Below, one piece after another: positions 1 through 9,647 of a stretch of 64,000 bases of DNA. The position numbers and the translations under genes were made by a program. The DNA is from an uncultured Caldilineaceae bacterium. GTDB lineage: Bacteria; Chloroflexota; Anaerolineae; Caldilineales; Caldilineaceae. The notes below the pieces were generated by a model that saw nothing but the letters and a program-made list of their open reading frames with translations, searched no databases and was not told the DNA's origin. Where the stretch lies: assembly GCA_951813625.1 (NCBI GenBank), contig CATOTS010000012.1, positions 95,210-159,209 on the forward strand. Reading direction: 5' to 3'. How positions within the stretch are numbered: position 1 is the stretch's first letter; each line of letters begins with the position of its first letter.

Positions 1-416
1 GTCTGCAGCATTCCCCATCCCAAAATTGGGAACTGCAGCGTCATGTTGCGCGCTTCCGCAGCCGGAATCGACCAGACGACAACATCCGTGTCGGCTTCGG
101 CAAAGACATTGGCCTCATGCGGCCTGTCCATGGCGCCCTCGCCGAAAATGGCAGCCGGCTCCAGCGACCCGATGACCAGGCGACGGCCTTCATGATTGGT
201 GCAGACGAGGTGGATTCTACCCTGCATGAGTACGAACATCTCCTGCTTCAGCGCAGCCGCATCGGCGACAACCTCGTTCGGGCGATAGGATCGCATGCGC
301 ACGCGCTTTCCAAACGAAGGGTCGTCCTTGCGCAGGTCCATCAACGTCTGCAACAGTTCAGGTTTTCTGCCCAGAACACCGTCGGTGAAAGTGTGATGAT
401 GTTGTTCTTCAAACAT
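1..416 (-). CDS. Crp/Fnr-family transcriptional regulator (cyclic nucleotide-binding-like domain), partial at window edge
   Basis: Reverse-complement reading from ATG at 416: MFEEQHHHTFTDGVLGRKPELLQTLMDLRKDDPSFGKRVRMRSYRPNEVVADAAALKQEMFVLMQGRIHLVCTNHEGRRLVIGSLEPAAIFGEGAMDR...; cNMP-binding fold signature (LMQGRIHL, IGSLEPAAIFGEGA). Not in ORF track because truncated. Confidence 0.75.
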   Translation of the reverse strand, partial: MFEEQHHHTFTDGVLGRKPELLQTLMDLRKDDPSFGKRVRMRSYRPNEVVADAAALKQEMFVLMQGRIHLVCTNHEGRRLVIGSLEPAAIFGEGAMDRPHEANVFAEADTDVVVWSIPAAEARNMTLQFPILGWGMLQ

Positions 417-1135
417 AGGGCACTTCCTTGTCAATTGCCCCCGGACCTGCCTTGCCTGCGGCGCCGGTCAGGGAGAGGGAACATGTGCCTCCGCCCCGCT
501 GGAGGCAGTTCATACCAAAACTGTACAAATTCTATGCGATATTGGCGGGATTGCCAAGCCTGTAAACGATCTCACCCGAAATAGAAACTGAAATCTGTAC
601 ATTGTCTAAGTCTAGTGTCTCTTCGTGAGGATTTCCAGTTCGCTTCAGGCCGGTGCAGCAGGGGGGCTTGAATCAAGCATAACCTGATAAGGTTACATAA
701 CTGTTACGATAAAGTTAGAGTTCCATATGCTTTGACCGCAGAGGCGTTGCGGCCATAACCGCCTTCGATGGCTGACAATCAGCGACGATTCGCTCTATGT
801 GGCACAAAAATTGGCGGCGCCGCGCGTAGGTCTGGACAGTTTCTCGAAGATCGGCGAACGTCCTGGTACAGCCTGGGAATTCACCCCGTAGAAACCGCAA
901 TTGTGGACTGTTTCGTGTTGTGCTAAACTTCATTTTCTGAAAACTACTATTAAAAAATGGAGAGTAGCCGCTCGAACTCTCTTCCTTTCCACCCCCTTAC
1001 GGTAGCCCGGTGCTGGCGCCTGACAGTCTTCTAAGTTGCACGTAACTTGACCCACACCGAACGTATTCGCATCGGTCGGGGCGAAGCACGGTACGCCATA
1101 TCCGTTCTTCGCCAGTAATTTGACGAGAGAAGCTA

Positions 1136-2875
1136 ATGGCAGTGATTTTGAAGAGAATTGTCGCAGTTCTCGTAAGCATTTTGTGGCTCAGCCTGATCGT
1201 TGTTCTCCTGGCGGGAACGTTTGTGCCCGGATTTCGCGAGGCTTTGCCCCCGCAAGTGAGAGAGTTTACCGACACCGATGAACTGCGTGAACTTCTACAA
1301 AACTTTAGCGACTCTTTGCCAGGCGATTTGGGCGCGCTGATTCCAACGGTACCCGAGGCCACGGCAACGCCCACATCGGCTGCGGCCGTGACCGCGCCGC
1401 CAACAGCCACACGCGTGTCCGCAACACCGACTGCCTCGCCCCCTACCACTGCCCCCGCGACGCCGTCGCCCACACCAACATCGGATGCAGAGGAGGACGA
1501 ACAGCCGGTGGTCGAGGAGGTCGTTCCGGTCTCGGTGACGGTGTCCCTGCAAGCGGAGCTGCGTACCGCCCCCAGCGAAGTGGCGGACGTCATCGGGCTG
1601 GTCGCCATCGGCGGCACGGTCTTCATCGACGGAAGGGACTCCGCCGGCAACTGGTACCGGTTGGAGGACGGAACCTGGATTAGCGCTGATGCCCTCGTCG
1701 CAGCCCCGCAAGAACAGGTCCCGGTTGTGACGGCCGAGACGCAACAGGCCAGCACCGAAGTTGAGGCGCAACCGACCCAAACCGAAGTACCCGCGGCCAC
1801 CCCGATCGTTCAACTTGAGGCCGTGCAGGCTCTTGTCAGCCTCGACGCGAATCTGCGTTCCGGCCCGGGAACAGATTTCGAGCGCGTGGACGGCGTCTTT
1901 GCCGGCGATGAGGTGTCGGTCGTCGGCCAGTCCGCCGATGGAGAATGGTATCTGCTTGATGGCAGCGCCTGGTTGTTCGCGGCCCTCGTGGTTGAAGCGG
2001 TCGATGTACCCGTTGTCTCTGAAGACGGCGTAGGGGTTCAGCAGGCGGAGGGCGGCGAAGAGCAGGCGGGAGGCGACGAAGAGCAGGTGGAAGGTGATGA
2101 CGAGCAGGCGGAAGGCGACGAACAGCAGGTGGAAGGCGATGAAGAGCAGGTGGAGGGTGTTGAATTGCAGCCGACATCATTCGTCAATGCACCGCTCGGC
2201 GCCAACTTGCGCTCGGGGCCAGGCGTTCAGTTCGAACGCGTTGAAGGTATCCAACAGGGTGCCAGCTTGACCGTTGTTGCGCAGGATGCCAGCGGCGACT
2301 GGCTGAAACTGGACAGTGGTCTCTGGATTTTCGCCGCGCTTGTGGACGATGTGCCCGAGTACCTGCCGGTAGATACAGGGGAAGAAACCAGCACCGAAGC
2401 GGATGACGCGGGCGAAGAAGACGAAGCCCTTGAAGAGGCATCCGCCTTGGACGAAGTAGACGAAGCCCCTGAGGAGACACCTGCCTTGGACGAAGAAGAC
2501 GGGGCAGACAATGGGGAAACGGACGGTACCCTGCCGCCCGATGAGTCCGAGGATGTGCAGGGCGAGCAGACGGAAGACGAGCAGACGGAAGACGAGGCTC
2601 CGGCCGTATTGGCAACGGTCAACACAGATGCCAATCTTCGCAACGGGCCGGGTCTTGAAGCGACGATCGTCGCCTCGGTCCTGGCGGGAACGCAGGTGAC
2701 CGTCATCGGCCGCTCGGAGGACGGGCAGTGGCTCCATCTTGGCGATGATCAATGGATTTTCGCTACGCTGGTGGACATTCCTACGACTGAGGAGGAAGAA
2801 GAGGAAGAAACGGGCGCTGACGGTGGCAGCGAGGCGGACGATGAAGAAGAGGACAACAGCAGCGCGCAGGGATAG
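1136..2875 (+). CDS. Membrane-anchored/secreted protein with four bacterial SH3 domains and acidic linkers
   Basis: N-terminal hydrophobic segment (AVILKRIVAVLVSILWLSLIVVLLAGTF), low-complexity Thr/Pro/Ala region, four SH3b-like repeats (e.g. DANLRSGPGTDFERV...GEWYLL..WLFAALV). Confidence 0.85.
   Translation: MAVILKRIVAVLVSILWLSLIVVLLAGTFVPGFREALPPQVREFTDTDELRELLQNFSDSLPGDLGALIPTVPEATATPTSAAAVTAPPTATRVSATPTASPPTTAPATPSPTPTSDAEEDEQPVVEEVVPVSVTVSLQAELRTAPSEVADVIGLVAIGGTVFIDGRDSAGNWYRLEDGTWISADALVAAPQEQVPVVTAETQQASTEVEAQPTQTEVPAATPIVQLEAVQALVSLDANLRSGPGTDFERVDGVFAGDEVSVVGQSADGEWYLLDGSAWLFAALVVEAVDVPVVSEDGVGVQQAEGGEEQAGGDEEQVEGDDEQAEGDEQQVEGDEEQVEGVELQPTSFVNAPLGANLRSGPGVQFERVEGIQQGASLTVVAQDASGDWLKLDSGLWIFAALVDDVPEYLPVDTGEETSTEADDAGEEDEALEEASALDEVDEAPEETPALDEEDGADNGETDGTLPPDESEDVQGEQTEDEQTEDEAPAVLATVNTDANLRNGPGLEATIVASVLAGTQVTVIGRSEDGQWLHLGDDQWIFATLVDIPTTEEEEEEETGADGGSEADDEEEDNSSAQG
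2048..2173 (+). repeat. In-frame 21-nt (7-aa, EGDEEQV-like) tandem repeat, 6 units
   Basis: EGGEEQA GGDEEQV EGDDEQA EGDEQQV EGDEEQV EGVELQP inside the SH3 protein. Confidence 0.9.
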
Positions 2876-3159
2876 CTCATCGACCGGCCCTTTTCTGGAT
2901 GTCACTTGCTCCGCGGCCGCGGGCGCCAAAAGCTCAAAAACGAAATCCTGAATCGCGACAATATAACGCCGTATCGGCATAACGGTTGCCGCCACTCTAC
3001 ATTCAAGTTTCAGATTGACGAGTCGGTGGGTGAATCCAGCAGTTCGACAGCTGGGCGGAAACCAATCCGGCCGTGCGGCGTATTTATTTGCAGCCGGTTC
3101 AAACCGGGAGACTTTACTCCCCTCTTTGCGCCGGTTCCCGCAAGCATGGAGAGGAACGG

Positions 3160-4434
3160 ATGCGTATACTGCTTTACACTGGAAAGGGAGGCGTCGGCAA
3201 GACAAGTGTCAGCGCGGCTTGCGCGCTGCGCTGCGCAGAGCTGGGCTACCGTACGGTCGTACTCAGCACAGACGCCGCGCACAGTCTCGGAGACAGTTTC
3301 AACACCCGCATAGGCAGCGAGCTAGTCGAGCTGGCGCCCAATCTGTGGGGGCAGGAGATCGACCTGCTGCATCAGATGGACAAATACTGGGGGCGCGTGC
3401 AGGAGTATCTGAACGTACTGTTCTCCTGGCGGGGGATGGACTCTCTTGTGGCCGAAGAGACGTCGGTGCTGCCGGGAATGGAAGAGCTCGCCAGCCTGAT
3501 GCACATTACGCATCTGGCCGACAGCGGCGCGTTTGACGTCATCATCATCGATGCTGCGCCGACAGGGTCCACACTGCAACTCCTCAGTTTTCCCGAAATC
3601 GCCCGCTGGTTTATCGAGAAAATTATGCCCTTCGAGCGCCGGACATTGCAGATCGCGCGGCCAATTGTTTCGCGCATGAGCGACATCCCGCTGCCCGACG
3701 ACAGCATGTTCGAGAGCGTAGAAGAACTGGTGAATGTGCTCGAACGCACCAGTCTTCTTCTCAGCGATAGCAGCACCAGCAGTATGCGGCTGGTGATCAA
3801 CCCGGAGAGGATGGTCATCAAGGAGGCGCAGCGCGCCTACGCCTATCTCAACCTCTATGGCTATGCGGTCGACTCGGTTGTCTGCAACCGGGTCTTTCCA
3901 CGGGATCTGCAGGAGGCGTACTTCAGCGGCTGGGTCGAGGCGCAACAGCGCAATCTCGCTTTCGTTGAAGAGGCTTTCCAGCCATTGCCGATTCTCCAGA
4001 TACCGTTCTTTGCCGAGGAGGTGCTGGGCCAGGATATGCTCCGGCGGATGGCTGCGACGGTCTTTGGGGAGGAGCCGGCGCGCGGCGGGCAGGGAGACCC
4101 GACGCAACTCTATTATCAAGGTGAACCGCAGAGGGTCTTCGTTCGCGACGGCCACTACGTGCTCAGCATCGCGCTGCCGCTGGTGGAAAAGGAGGAGGTG
4201 CACCTGCACCGCAGCGTCGTCGACGAGTTGATCGTGCGCATCGGCAACTGGAAGCGAAACATCGCGCTGCCGACCGGGCTGGCGCGACTGAAGATCGACA
4301 GCGCGAAGTACGACGGCGACCGGCTGAATATCCTGTTCCGCAAGGAGGATGGCGACTCGGGCGATGCAGTCGAGTCATTACAGCGCGGCCCCTGGGCGCA
4401 ACTGAAGTCGCGTTTGCAGGGCGAGGGCGCTTAG
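3160..4434 (+). CDS. ArsA/GET3-family ATPase
   Basis: MRILLYTGKGGVGKTSVSAACALRCAELGYRTVVLSTDAAHSLGDSF: deviant Walker A and DAAHS switch. ATG at 3160 preceded by GGAGAGGA. Confidence 0.9.
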   Translation: MRILLYTGKGGVGKTSVSAACALRCAELGYRTVVLSTDAAHSLGDSFNTRIGSELVELAPNLWGQEIDLLHQMDKYWGRVQEYLNVLFSWRGMDSLVAEETSVLPGMEELASLMHITHLADSGAFDVIIIDAAPTGSTLQLLSFPEIARWFIEKIMPFERRTLQIARPIVSRMSDIPLPDDSMFESVEELVNVLERTSLLLSDSSTSSMRLVINPERMVIKEAQRAYAYLNLYGYAVDSVVCNRVFPRDLQEAYFSGWVEAQQRNLAFVEEAFQPLPILQIPFFAEEVLGQDMLRRMAATVFGEEPARGGQGDPTQLYYQGEPQRVFVRDGHYVLSIALPLVEKEEVHLHRSVVDELIVRIGNWKRNIALPTGLARLKIDSAKYDGDRLNILFRKEDGDSGDAVESLQRGPWAQLKSRLQGEGA

Positions 4435-4570
4435 GTCGATTGCGGGTCGCGGCACAACCGCTAATCTTGCAATTGTTGTAACTACCCAGCCGCTATCTTT
4501 CTGCGACCATGAATGAGGTGAGCGAAGGTGTTTTCTCTCTCCTCACTCCGCTTTACTCTCTCCTTGCTTC

Positions 4571-4775
4571 TTGGACGGTCGGGCCTGCGGCCCTCCCTTG
4601 TGCGGGGGGACTCCCCCCGCAACGCCCCCCTCCAAAACCAGCGCTCACCGACAGTACGTCGTCATTCCTGCAGTGCGGCTTATCCAACGTGGCGGCGGCC
4701 AGCCGAATTCGCAATCAGAGAATCTGAATGGCGGCGGGGATGAAGCACTGGTCGAGACAGAAGCTGTATGTGGCT
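4571..4775. repeat. Dispersed intergenic repeat, copy 1
   Basis: Ungapped match to 42481-42685 with 11 mismatches counted by hand over 205 nt; contains GGGCC-TGC-GGCCC and TGCGGGGGG-ACT-CCCCCCGCA hairpins. Confidence 0.92.
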
Positions 4776-4791
4776 GAGCAATTACCAATTG

Positions 4792-6213
4792 TCAATCTTG
4801 CATTCGTGTCAGCGCGGCGCGGGCCGCGTTGTATCCGCACATACCGTGGACGCCCGCGCCGGGCGGGGTGGAGGATGAGCAGAGATAGAGGCCGCGTACG
4901 GGCGTGCTGTAGGGTGGAAAGCGCAGCATCGGCCGCGTCCAGAGTTGGCGAAAATCGTTTGCGCCGCTGCTGATGTCTCCGCCGACGTAATTGGGGTTGT
5001 AACGCTCAAAATCGGCGCTGTTGAGAGCGGCGCGCGCCAGAATTGTGTCCTGAAAGCCGGGCGCAAAGCGTTCGATCTGCGCTTCGATGGCAGACGTCAT
5101 ATCGACCGTTGAGCCGTGCGGCGTGTGGCAGTAGGCCCAGAGGGTGTGCTTGCCCGCGGGCGCACGGGTGCTGTCAAACCGGCTATGCTGCGCGACCAGC
5201 ACATAGGGACGCTCGGGTATGCGGCCGCTGCAGGCCGCCTCTTCCGATGCGGCAATCTCCGCCAGCGTGCCGCCCAGATGAACCGTGCCGGCATTTCGAC
5301 AGGTCTCGGCGCGCCAGGGTACTGGCTCGCTGAGGGCATAGTCCACTTTGTAGACGCCCGGACCGTACCGAAACCTCTCCAGTCTGCGCCGATAGGCGGC
5401 CGGCAGCCGGTTCCCCGCCAGCCGCAAGACCTGCCTTGGCGTCACGTCCAGCAGGACCGCCCGGCTGGGCGGCAGTTCGTCCAGCGACTTCACCGGCCAT
5501 CCGGCCACAATGTCCCCGCCCAATGCCCGCAGATAGGCGCCCATCGCGTCGGCAATGGCCTGAGAGCCGCCGCGCGGAAACGGCCAGCCCACCGCGTGTC
5601 CCAGCATCCCCAGCACCAGCCCGAAGGATGAGGAAAAGGGTTGGCGAAAATCCAGAAGCGAGTGGGCAACAAGGCCGGCGAAAAGCGCCCGTGCCCGTTC
5701 TCCACTGAAAAGGAGGGGAGAAAGCAGCTGCGCCGGCCAAACGCCGGCAAGGCCGAATCGGACCAGCGCGCCGAGATGGACGGTCAGAGGATGCGGCCCC
5801 AGCAGGGTTGGCGCCAGTTTTGGCCAGTCTGCCGCCAGCGGGCCGAAGAGCCGGACCCAGTTCTGGCCGTCCAGGCCGATGGATGAGGCGGTCTGCTCCA
5901 ACGAACGATGGAGGCCGACCGCGGATCCGTCGTCGAGCGGATGCGCTACCGCGATGTCGGGCTGCACCCACTCGACGCCGAAACGTTCGAGGGGAAGAGC
6001 GCTGAGAAAGGGGGACCCGGGCGCCAGGGGGTGGATCGCGGCGCAGACGTCATGGCGGAAGCCGGGCAGCGTCAGTTCAGCTGTGCGCGTTCCGCCTCCG
6101 AGCGAGTCCCTGGCTTCGATCAGGAGTACGGAGCGGCCGGCGCGAGCGAAAGTTATGGCGGCGGCGAGCCCATTCGGGCCGGAGCCGACGACAACGGCGT
6201 CATAGTTCGGCAT
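4792..6213 (-). CDS. FAD-dependent oxidoreductase, phytoene desaturase/CrtI-like
   Basis: MPNYDAVVVGSGPNGLAAAITFARAGRSVLLIEARDSLGGGTRTAEL (Rossmann dinucleotide motif) and C-terminal TPPGAGVHGMCGYNAARAAL. Confidence 0.9.
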   Translation of the reverse strand: MPNYDAVVVGSGPNGLAAAITFARAGRSVLLIEARDSLGGGTRTAELTLPGFRHDVCAAIHPLAPGSPFLSALPLERFGVEWVQPDIAVAHPLDDGSAVGLHRSLEQTASSIGLDGQNWVRLFGPLAADWPKLAPTLLGPHPLTVHLGALVRFGLAGVWPAQLLSPLLFSGERARALFAGLVAHSLLDFRQPFSSSFGLVLGMLGHAVGWPFPRGGSQAIADAMGAYLRALGGDIVAGWPVKSLDELPPSRAVLLDVTPRQVLRLAGNRLPAAYRRRLERFRYGPGVYKVDYALSEPVPWRAETCRNAGTVHLGGTLAEIAASEEAACSGRIPERPYVLVAQHSRFDSTRAPAGKHTLWAYCHTPHGSTVDMTSAIEAQIERFAPGFQDTILARAALNSADFERYNPNYVGGDISSGANDFRQLWTRPMLRFPPYSTPVRGLYLCSSSTPPGAGVHGMCGYNAARAALTRMQD

Positions 6214-6496
6214 CCGCGTCCACCAGGCGCAGCCGCTGCGGGCTGCGGTCGTCTACCCGCTGCACGATGCCGCGCGCCTCCAGGTCGAGCTTGACCGACA
6301 CAACGTACCAGGAGACGGAGCCATCGAATGTGTCGCCGATTCGTTCCCCAACCAGGTCTGCCAGCTGGCCGAAGGAAGTCCCCGGCTGCTCCCGCAGGAC
6401 CTGCTCGATCGCCTGCCGAACAGTGTCATACTTGCTTCTGTCGATATTGACGCCCTGCTTTCCCTGCGGATGCAGGGTCTTGATCTTCTGGCTCAC
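6200..6496 (-). CDS. Small conserved protein, DUF6958-like
   Basis: GTG start after GGAGAGATGC; MSQKIKTLHPQGKQGVNIDRSKYDTVRQAIEQVLREQPGTSFGQLADLVGERIGDTFDGSVSWYVVSVKLDLEARGIVQRVDDRSPQRLRL. Family name from memory. Confidence 0.7.
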   Translation of the reverse strand: MSQKIKTLHPQGKQGVNIDRSKYDTVRQAIEQVLREQPGTSFGQLADLVGERIGDTFDGSVSWYVVSVKLDLEARGIVQRVDDRSPQRLRLVDADAEL

Positions 6497-6518
6497 GCAT
6501 CTCTCCTTGCTCCGAGCC

Positions 6519-8300
6519 TTACTCGCCTTCGAACAGTTTTTCGTTGCGGTGGAGGCGGCGGGCGATGCCGAAGGTCTGGCCCTGCGCCCGCATCGTGGGT
6601 GCGTGGGCGGCAAGATAGCGGGACGCGGCGACCAGCACATGCACGGCCTGTTCCTGGGAATCCGGCTCGGCAGCGAGCAGGTCATGCTGGCGGAAGGCTG
6701 CTTCGATACACTGGATCGTGTGGAAATCGCGGTCTTCGCGCAGGAGAAGCGCGCCCAATTCGGCACGCAGCTTCGCCGCCGCGCCGCCCTGGAAGAGAAA
6801 CCCACCGACCGCGCCCCCGGCTTCGTTCACCTGCTGCTGCTGGTCCAGCATCTCTGCAAGCGGCGGGAGTTGAGGGGATGCGCCGTTGCCGCTGGATGGG
6901 GCAGGGAGCCTGGCCGCGGGAATGTTGAGGAAGCGGTCGAGATAGATGCTCATCGCCGCGTCAAATACCCCCCGCAGTAGGAGCAGATAGTCATCCGGCG
7001 GCGCGTACCCTTCCAGGCGGCGCAGACCTTGATGGACGGCGCTGGCGAAGGTGAAGGTGTGCATTGCCGTGTCCCAGTCGCCGAACTCGTTGCTGGTGTG
7101 GAAGCGGGCAATGCGCAAAGCCGCGGCATAGGCGACCACGGCGGCCAGCTCCACCTCGCCGGCGCCGGCCCGCAGCGCATCGAGCAGCGCGGCCGCGATG
7201 GCGTGCGGATCATCGTCCAGCAAGACCGGAACGAGGTCATCGCGGCCGGCCCAACGGCCGCGCAGAGCCTGACCGGCGGCGAGGGCGGAGGGAATCTGGG
7301 CGCGCGCGTCGCGCAGCAGATCGATCAGGTCGATGGGATTGCGCCACGCGTTGGACTCCTCCATGCGCTGGGCCGAGGCATAGCCGGGCACCAGGCTGGT
7401 CAGTACCGTTTCCGCCTGTTCCCAGCCGACGATATCAAGCGCTTCGAAGGCCTTGTTGGTAAAGTCGAGAGGATGGCCGACGTCAATGTAACGGAAATCC
7501 GTGGCCGCGCTGAATAGGATATCGGCCATCTGCTGCGGACCGGCCCCGGCGCGCAGTGCGGTGATGATGCAGCGTTCTGCGCCCTGCGCGTCGCGCACCA
7601 GAATGAAGCGGCGGAACCACTGTTTGAGAGTTGTCAGATCCGGGCTGCCGTCGGGCAGCGGCGTTACCGGGAAGCGCGGCGAGCTGCCGGCCGCATCGGC
7701 CGCGACGGCTGCAAGGCCGTGGGCCAGGGCTTTGGCCCGGTCCTCGCGGCCGAGGCTGGGCAGAAGATTCTGGAAGCAGGTGAGCATGGTCAAGCCCTGC
7801 CCCCAGCCCTCCATGCGGTAGCGCGTCCCAAACTCAAGACCGGCGGCAAAGGGCGACATGGTGTCGCCGGCTTCATCGACCAGCGTAATGGCGGCCTTGG
7901 CCACAACCAGCGAAAGGTTGCGCTCCAGACCGACGTCCAGCCGCTGCCGCTGGTGCTCCACGGGATCGCGGCGCGGCGCGACATCCACAAATACATCGCC
8001 GTTGCGCACCTCCACCGGGAAGCTGGGCGTGTCGTCCGCCCACAGATCGAAAGCGCCGCCGGTGCAGAGATCGAAGCGGGCGTGGTGCCAATGGCAGGTG
8101 AGGATGCCATCCTGGACGCTGCCGCGATCGAGTGGAAAGCCCATGTGGGGGCAGCGATTGTCCAGCGCGTAGATTTCGCCTTCGTGATGGACGAGAACAA
8201 TTACGTGGCCGTTCACGCGCACGGTGCGCAGGCCATCCTGGGAAACTTCTGCGACAGATGCGATACGCTGGTAGTTGTCAGCGCCGACCGCTGTGGTCAT
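6519..8300 (-). CDS. Rieske [2Fe-2S] domain protein with long C-terminal helical domain
   Basis: CPHMGFPLDRGSVQDGILTCHWHHARFDLCTGGAF gives the Rieske CxH...CxxH ligands; C-terminal region of about 450 aa. Confidence 0.85.
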   Translation of the reverse strand: MTTAVGADNYQRIASVAEVSQDGLRTVRVNGHVIVLVHHEGEIYALDNRCPHMGFPLDRGSVQDGILTCHWHHARFDLCTGGAFDLWADDTPSFPVEVRNGDVFVDVAPRRDPVEHQRQRLDVGLERNLSLVVAKAAITLVDEAGDTMSPFAAGLEFGTRYRMEGWGQGLTMLTCFQNLLPSLGREDRAKALAHGLAAVAADAAGSSPRFPVTPLPDGSPDLTTLKQWFRRFILVRDAQGAERCIITALRAGAGPQQMADILFSAATDFRYIDVGHPLDFTNKAFEALDIVGWEQAETVLTSLVPGYASAQRMEESNAWRNPIDLIDLLRDARAQIPSALAAGQALRGRWAGRDDLVPVLLDDDPHAIAAALLDALRAGAGEVELAAVVAYAAALRIARFHTSNEFGDWDTAMHTFTFASAVHQGLRRLEGYAPPDDYLLLLRGVFDAAMSIYLDRFLNIPAARLPAPSSGNGASPQLPPLAEMLDQQQQVNEAGGAVGGFLFQGGAAAKLRAELGALLLREDRDFHTIQCIEAAFRQHDLLAAEPDSQEQAVHVLVAASRYLAAHAPTMRAQGQTFGIARRLHRNEKLFEGE

Positions 8301-8402
8301 TTTGGGCCTCCTGAATTAGATTCTGCCTTCCATGGTTCGTACTGTACATTGCATTTCCCTCGCGGCCGGTCCGGCACAGTTCGGACGGCCGCAGAAATCG
8401 CG

Positions 8403-9647
8403 CTACGGTTGCGATTCACGCGCCTCGCGCACGGCGGTGAGCGCGATCCAGCCCATCAGCGCCAGCGCCGACCAGAAGAGAAAGGGCACGCCGGGGCCGA
8501 AGGATGCAAGGCTGTTGCCGAGCGGCGGCGCGGCCACGGAGCCAATGCGCGAGATGGCCATGATCATACCGGTGGCCGTGCCGGCAAGTGCCGGACCGAC
8601 GCCGCGCAGCTCGATGATCAGCGTCATCAGCGTGGCCATGTAGCCGTCGCGCATGATGCCGGCGAAAATGACGGCCAGCCAGACCGCGATCCCCTGCGCG
8701 ATCGACAGAACACCAAAGCCGACCGTGAACATCAACGCGGCCACCAGCAACAGCGGACGGCGCATGCCCAGACGGTCGGATAGCAGCGAGAGCGGAAGCG
8801 TGAAAAGCAAACTGGCCAGGTGGAAACTGGCCAGTGCAAGGTCGGCCGCGTCCGGGTCCCAGGCCTGGTCGCGCAGATAGAGGGGCAGATAGCCGAGCGC
8901 GCCTTGAATCGCGCCGCCGATGCCGAACATCGCCACCGCCAGCAGCCAGACGTTGCGTAGACGGGCGACTTGCACCAAAGAGTCGCGCAGCGAAGGTCGG
9001 TCTGGCGGCTCTGCGCTTGGGCTCGCCGCCGCTTCAGGCCTGGAGAGCGCCCAGAGGACGCCGACGATTACGGCCAACACCGCGTAGAAGAGCAGCACAT
9101 TGCGCCAGCCCCCCAGCAACGGAGACAGGTAGGTTGCGCTGATCCAGGAGCCGAGCAGGAAGCCGAGCGCCATGCCAGCCGAGACGACGCCGTTCGCCAT
9201 GCCCAGGCGCGGCCCCGCGAACCAGATGCCGCAGGTCTTGTGAACGTTCATCGGCGCCGCCATGGGGAAGAGGCCTGCGATCAGAACGGTCGTCGTCAGG
9301 CTGGCGAAATCGCCGGCGAAGGCTCGCATTGCGCCGGTGATGCCTGTCAGCAGGCAGGCGATGACGAGCATGCGCCGCGCGCCAATGCGGTCGCCGATTA
9401 CGCCGCCGGTCAGGCTCATGGCAACGCCCAAGAGCGAGGATGCGCCCCAGACATAGCCGATCTGGACCAGGTCGAGGGAGAGGTCGCGGCCAATCTCTTC
9501 GAACAGCACGGGTAGCGACATCATCGGCATGCCCACGACCAGCGTGTGCGTGAGGGCGGCCAGGGCGAGAACGTACCATCGGTAGGCGCCGTGGGCGGGG
9601 CTGGAGGCAATAGGTGGCGGATCCGGAGCGGTGCGCGGGTCAGACAT
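8403..9647 (-). CDS. MFS transporter
   Basis: Polytopic, GGVIGDRIGARRM loop motif; probable start MSDPRTAPDPPP overlaps the 3' end of the upstream SDR gene. Confidence 0.85.
   Translation of the reverse strand: MSDPRTAPDPPPIASSPAHGAYRWYVLALAALTHTLVVGMPMMSLPVLFEEIGRDLSLDLVQIGYVWGASSLLGVAMSLTGGVIGDRIGARRMLVIACLLTGITGAMRAFAGDFASLTTTVLIAGLFPMAAPMNVHKTCGIWFAGPRLGMANGVVSAGMALGFLLGSWISATYLSPLLGGWRNVLLFYAVLAVIVGVLWALSRPEAAASPSAEPPDRPSLRDSLVQVARLRNVWLLAVAMFGIGGAIQGALGYLPLYLRDQAWDPDAADLALASFHLASLLFTLPLSLLSDRLGMRRPLLLVAALMFTVGFGVLSIAQGIAVWLAVIFAGIMRDGYMATLMTLIIELRGVGPALAGTATGMIMAISRIGSVAAPPLGNSLASFGPGVPFLFWSALALMGWIALTAVREARESQP

Noticed and set aside
715-933. 72-aa minus-strand ORF
   Set aside because: No recognisable motif, weak start context; could be real but cannot be supported.
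997-1800. 267-aa minus-strand ORF opposite the SH3 gene
   Set aside because: Low-complexity Ser/Val/Gly antisense of the repetitive Thr/Pro/Ala-coding region; the sense ORF has clear SH3 domains.
4528-4743. ORF GRSGLRPSLVRGDSPRNAPLQNQRSPTVRRHSC, also seen at 42174-42671
   Set aside because: Translation of the hairpin-rich dispersed repeat; several frames are open in both copies, and no family or RBS is convincing.
7719-8783. 354-aa plus-strand ORF spanning the Rieske/MFS junction
   Set aside because: Antisense to two well-supported genes; no motif.
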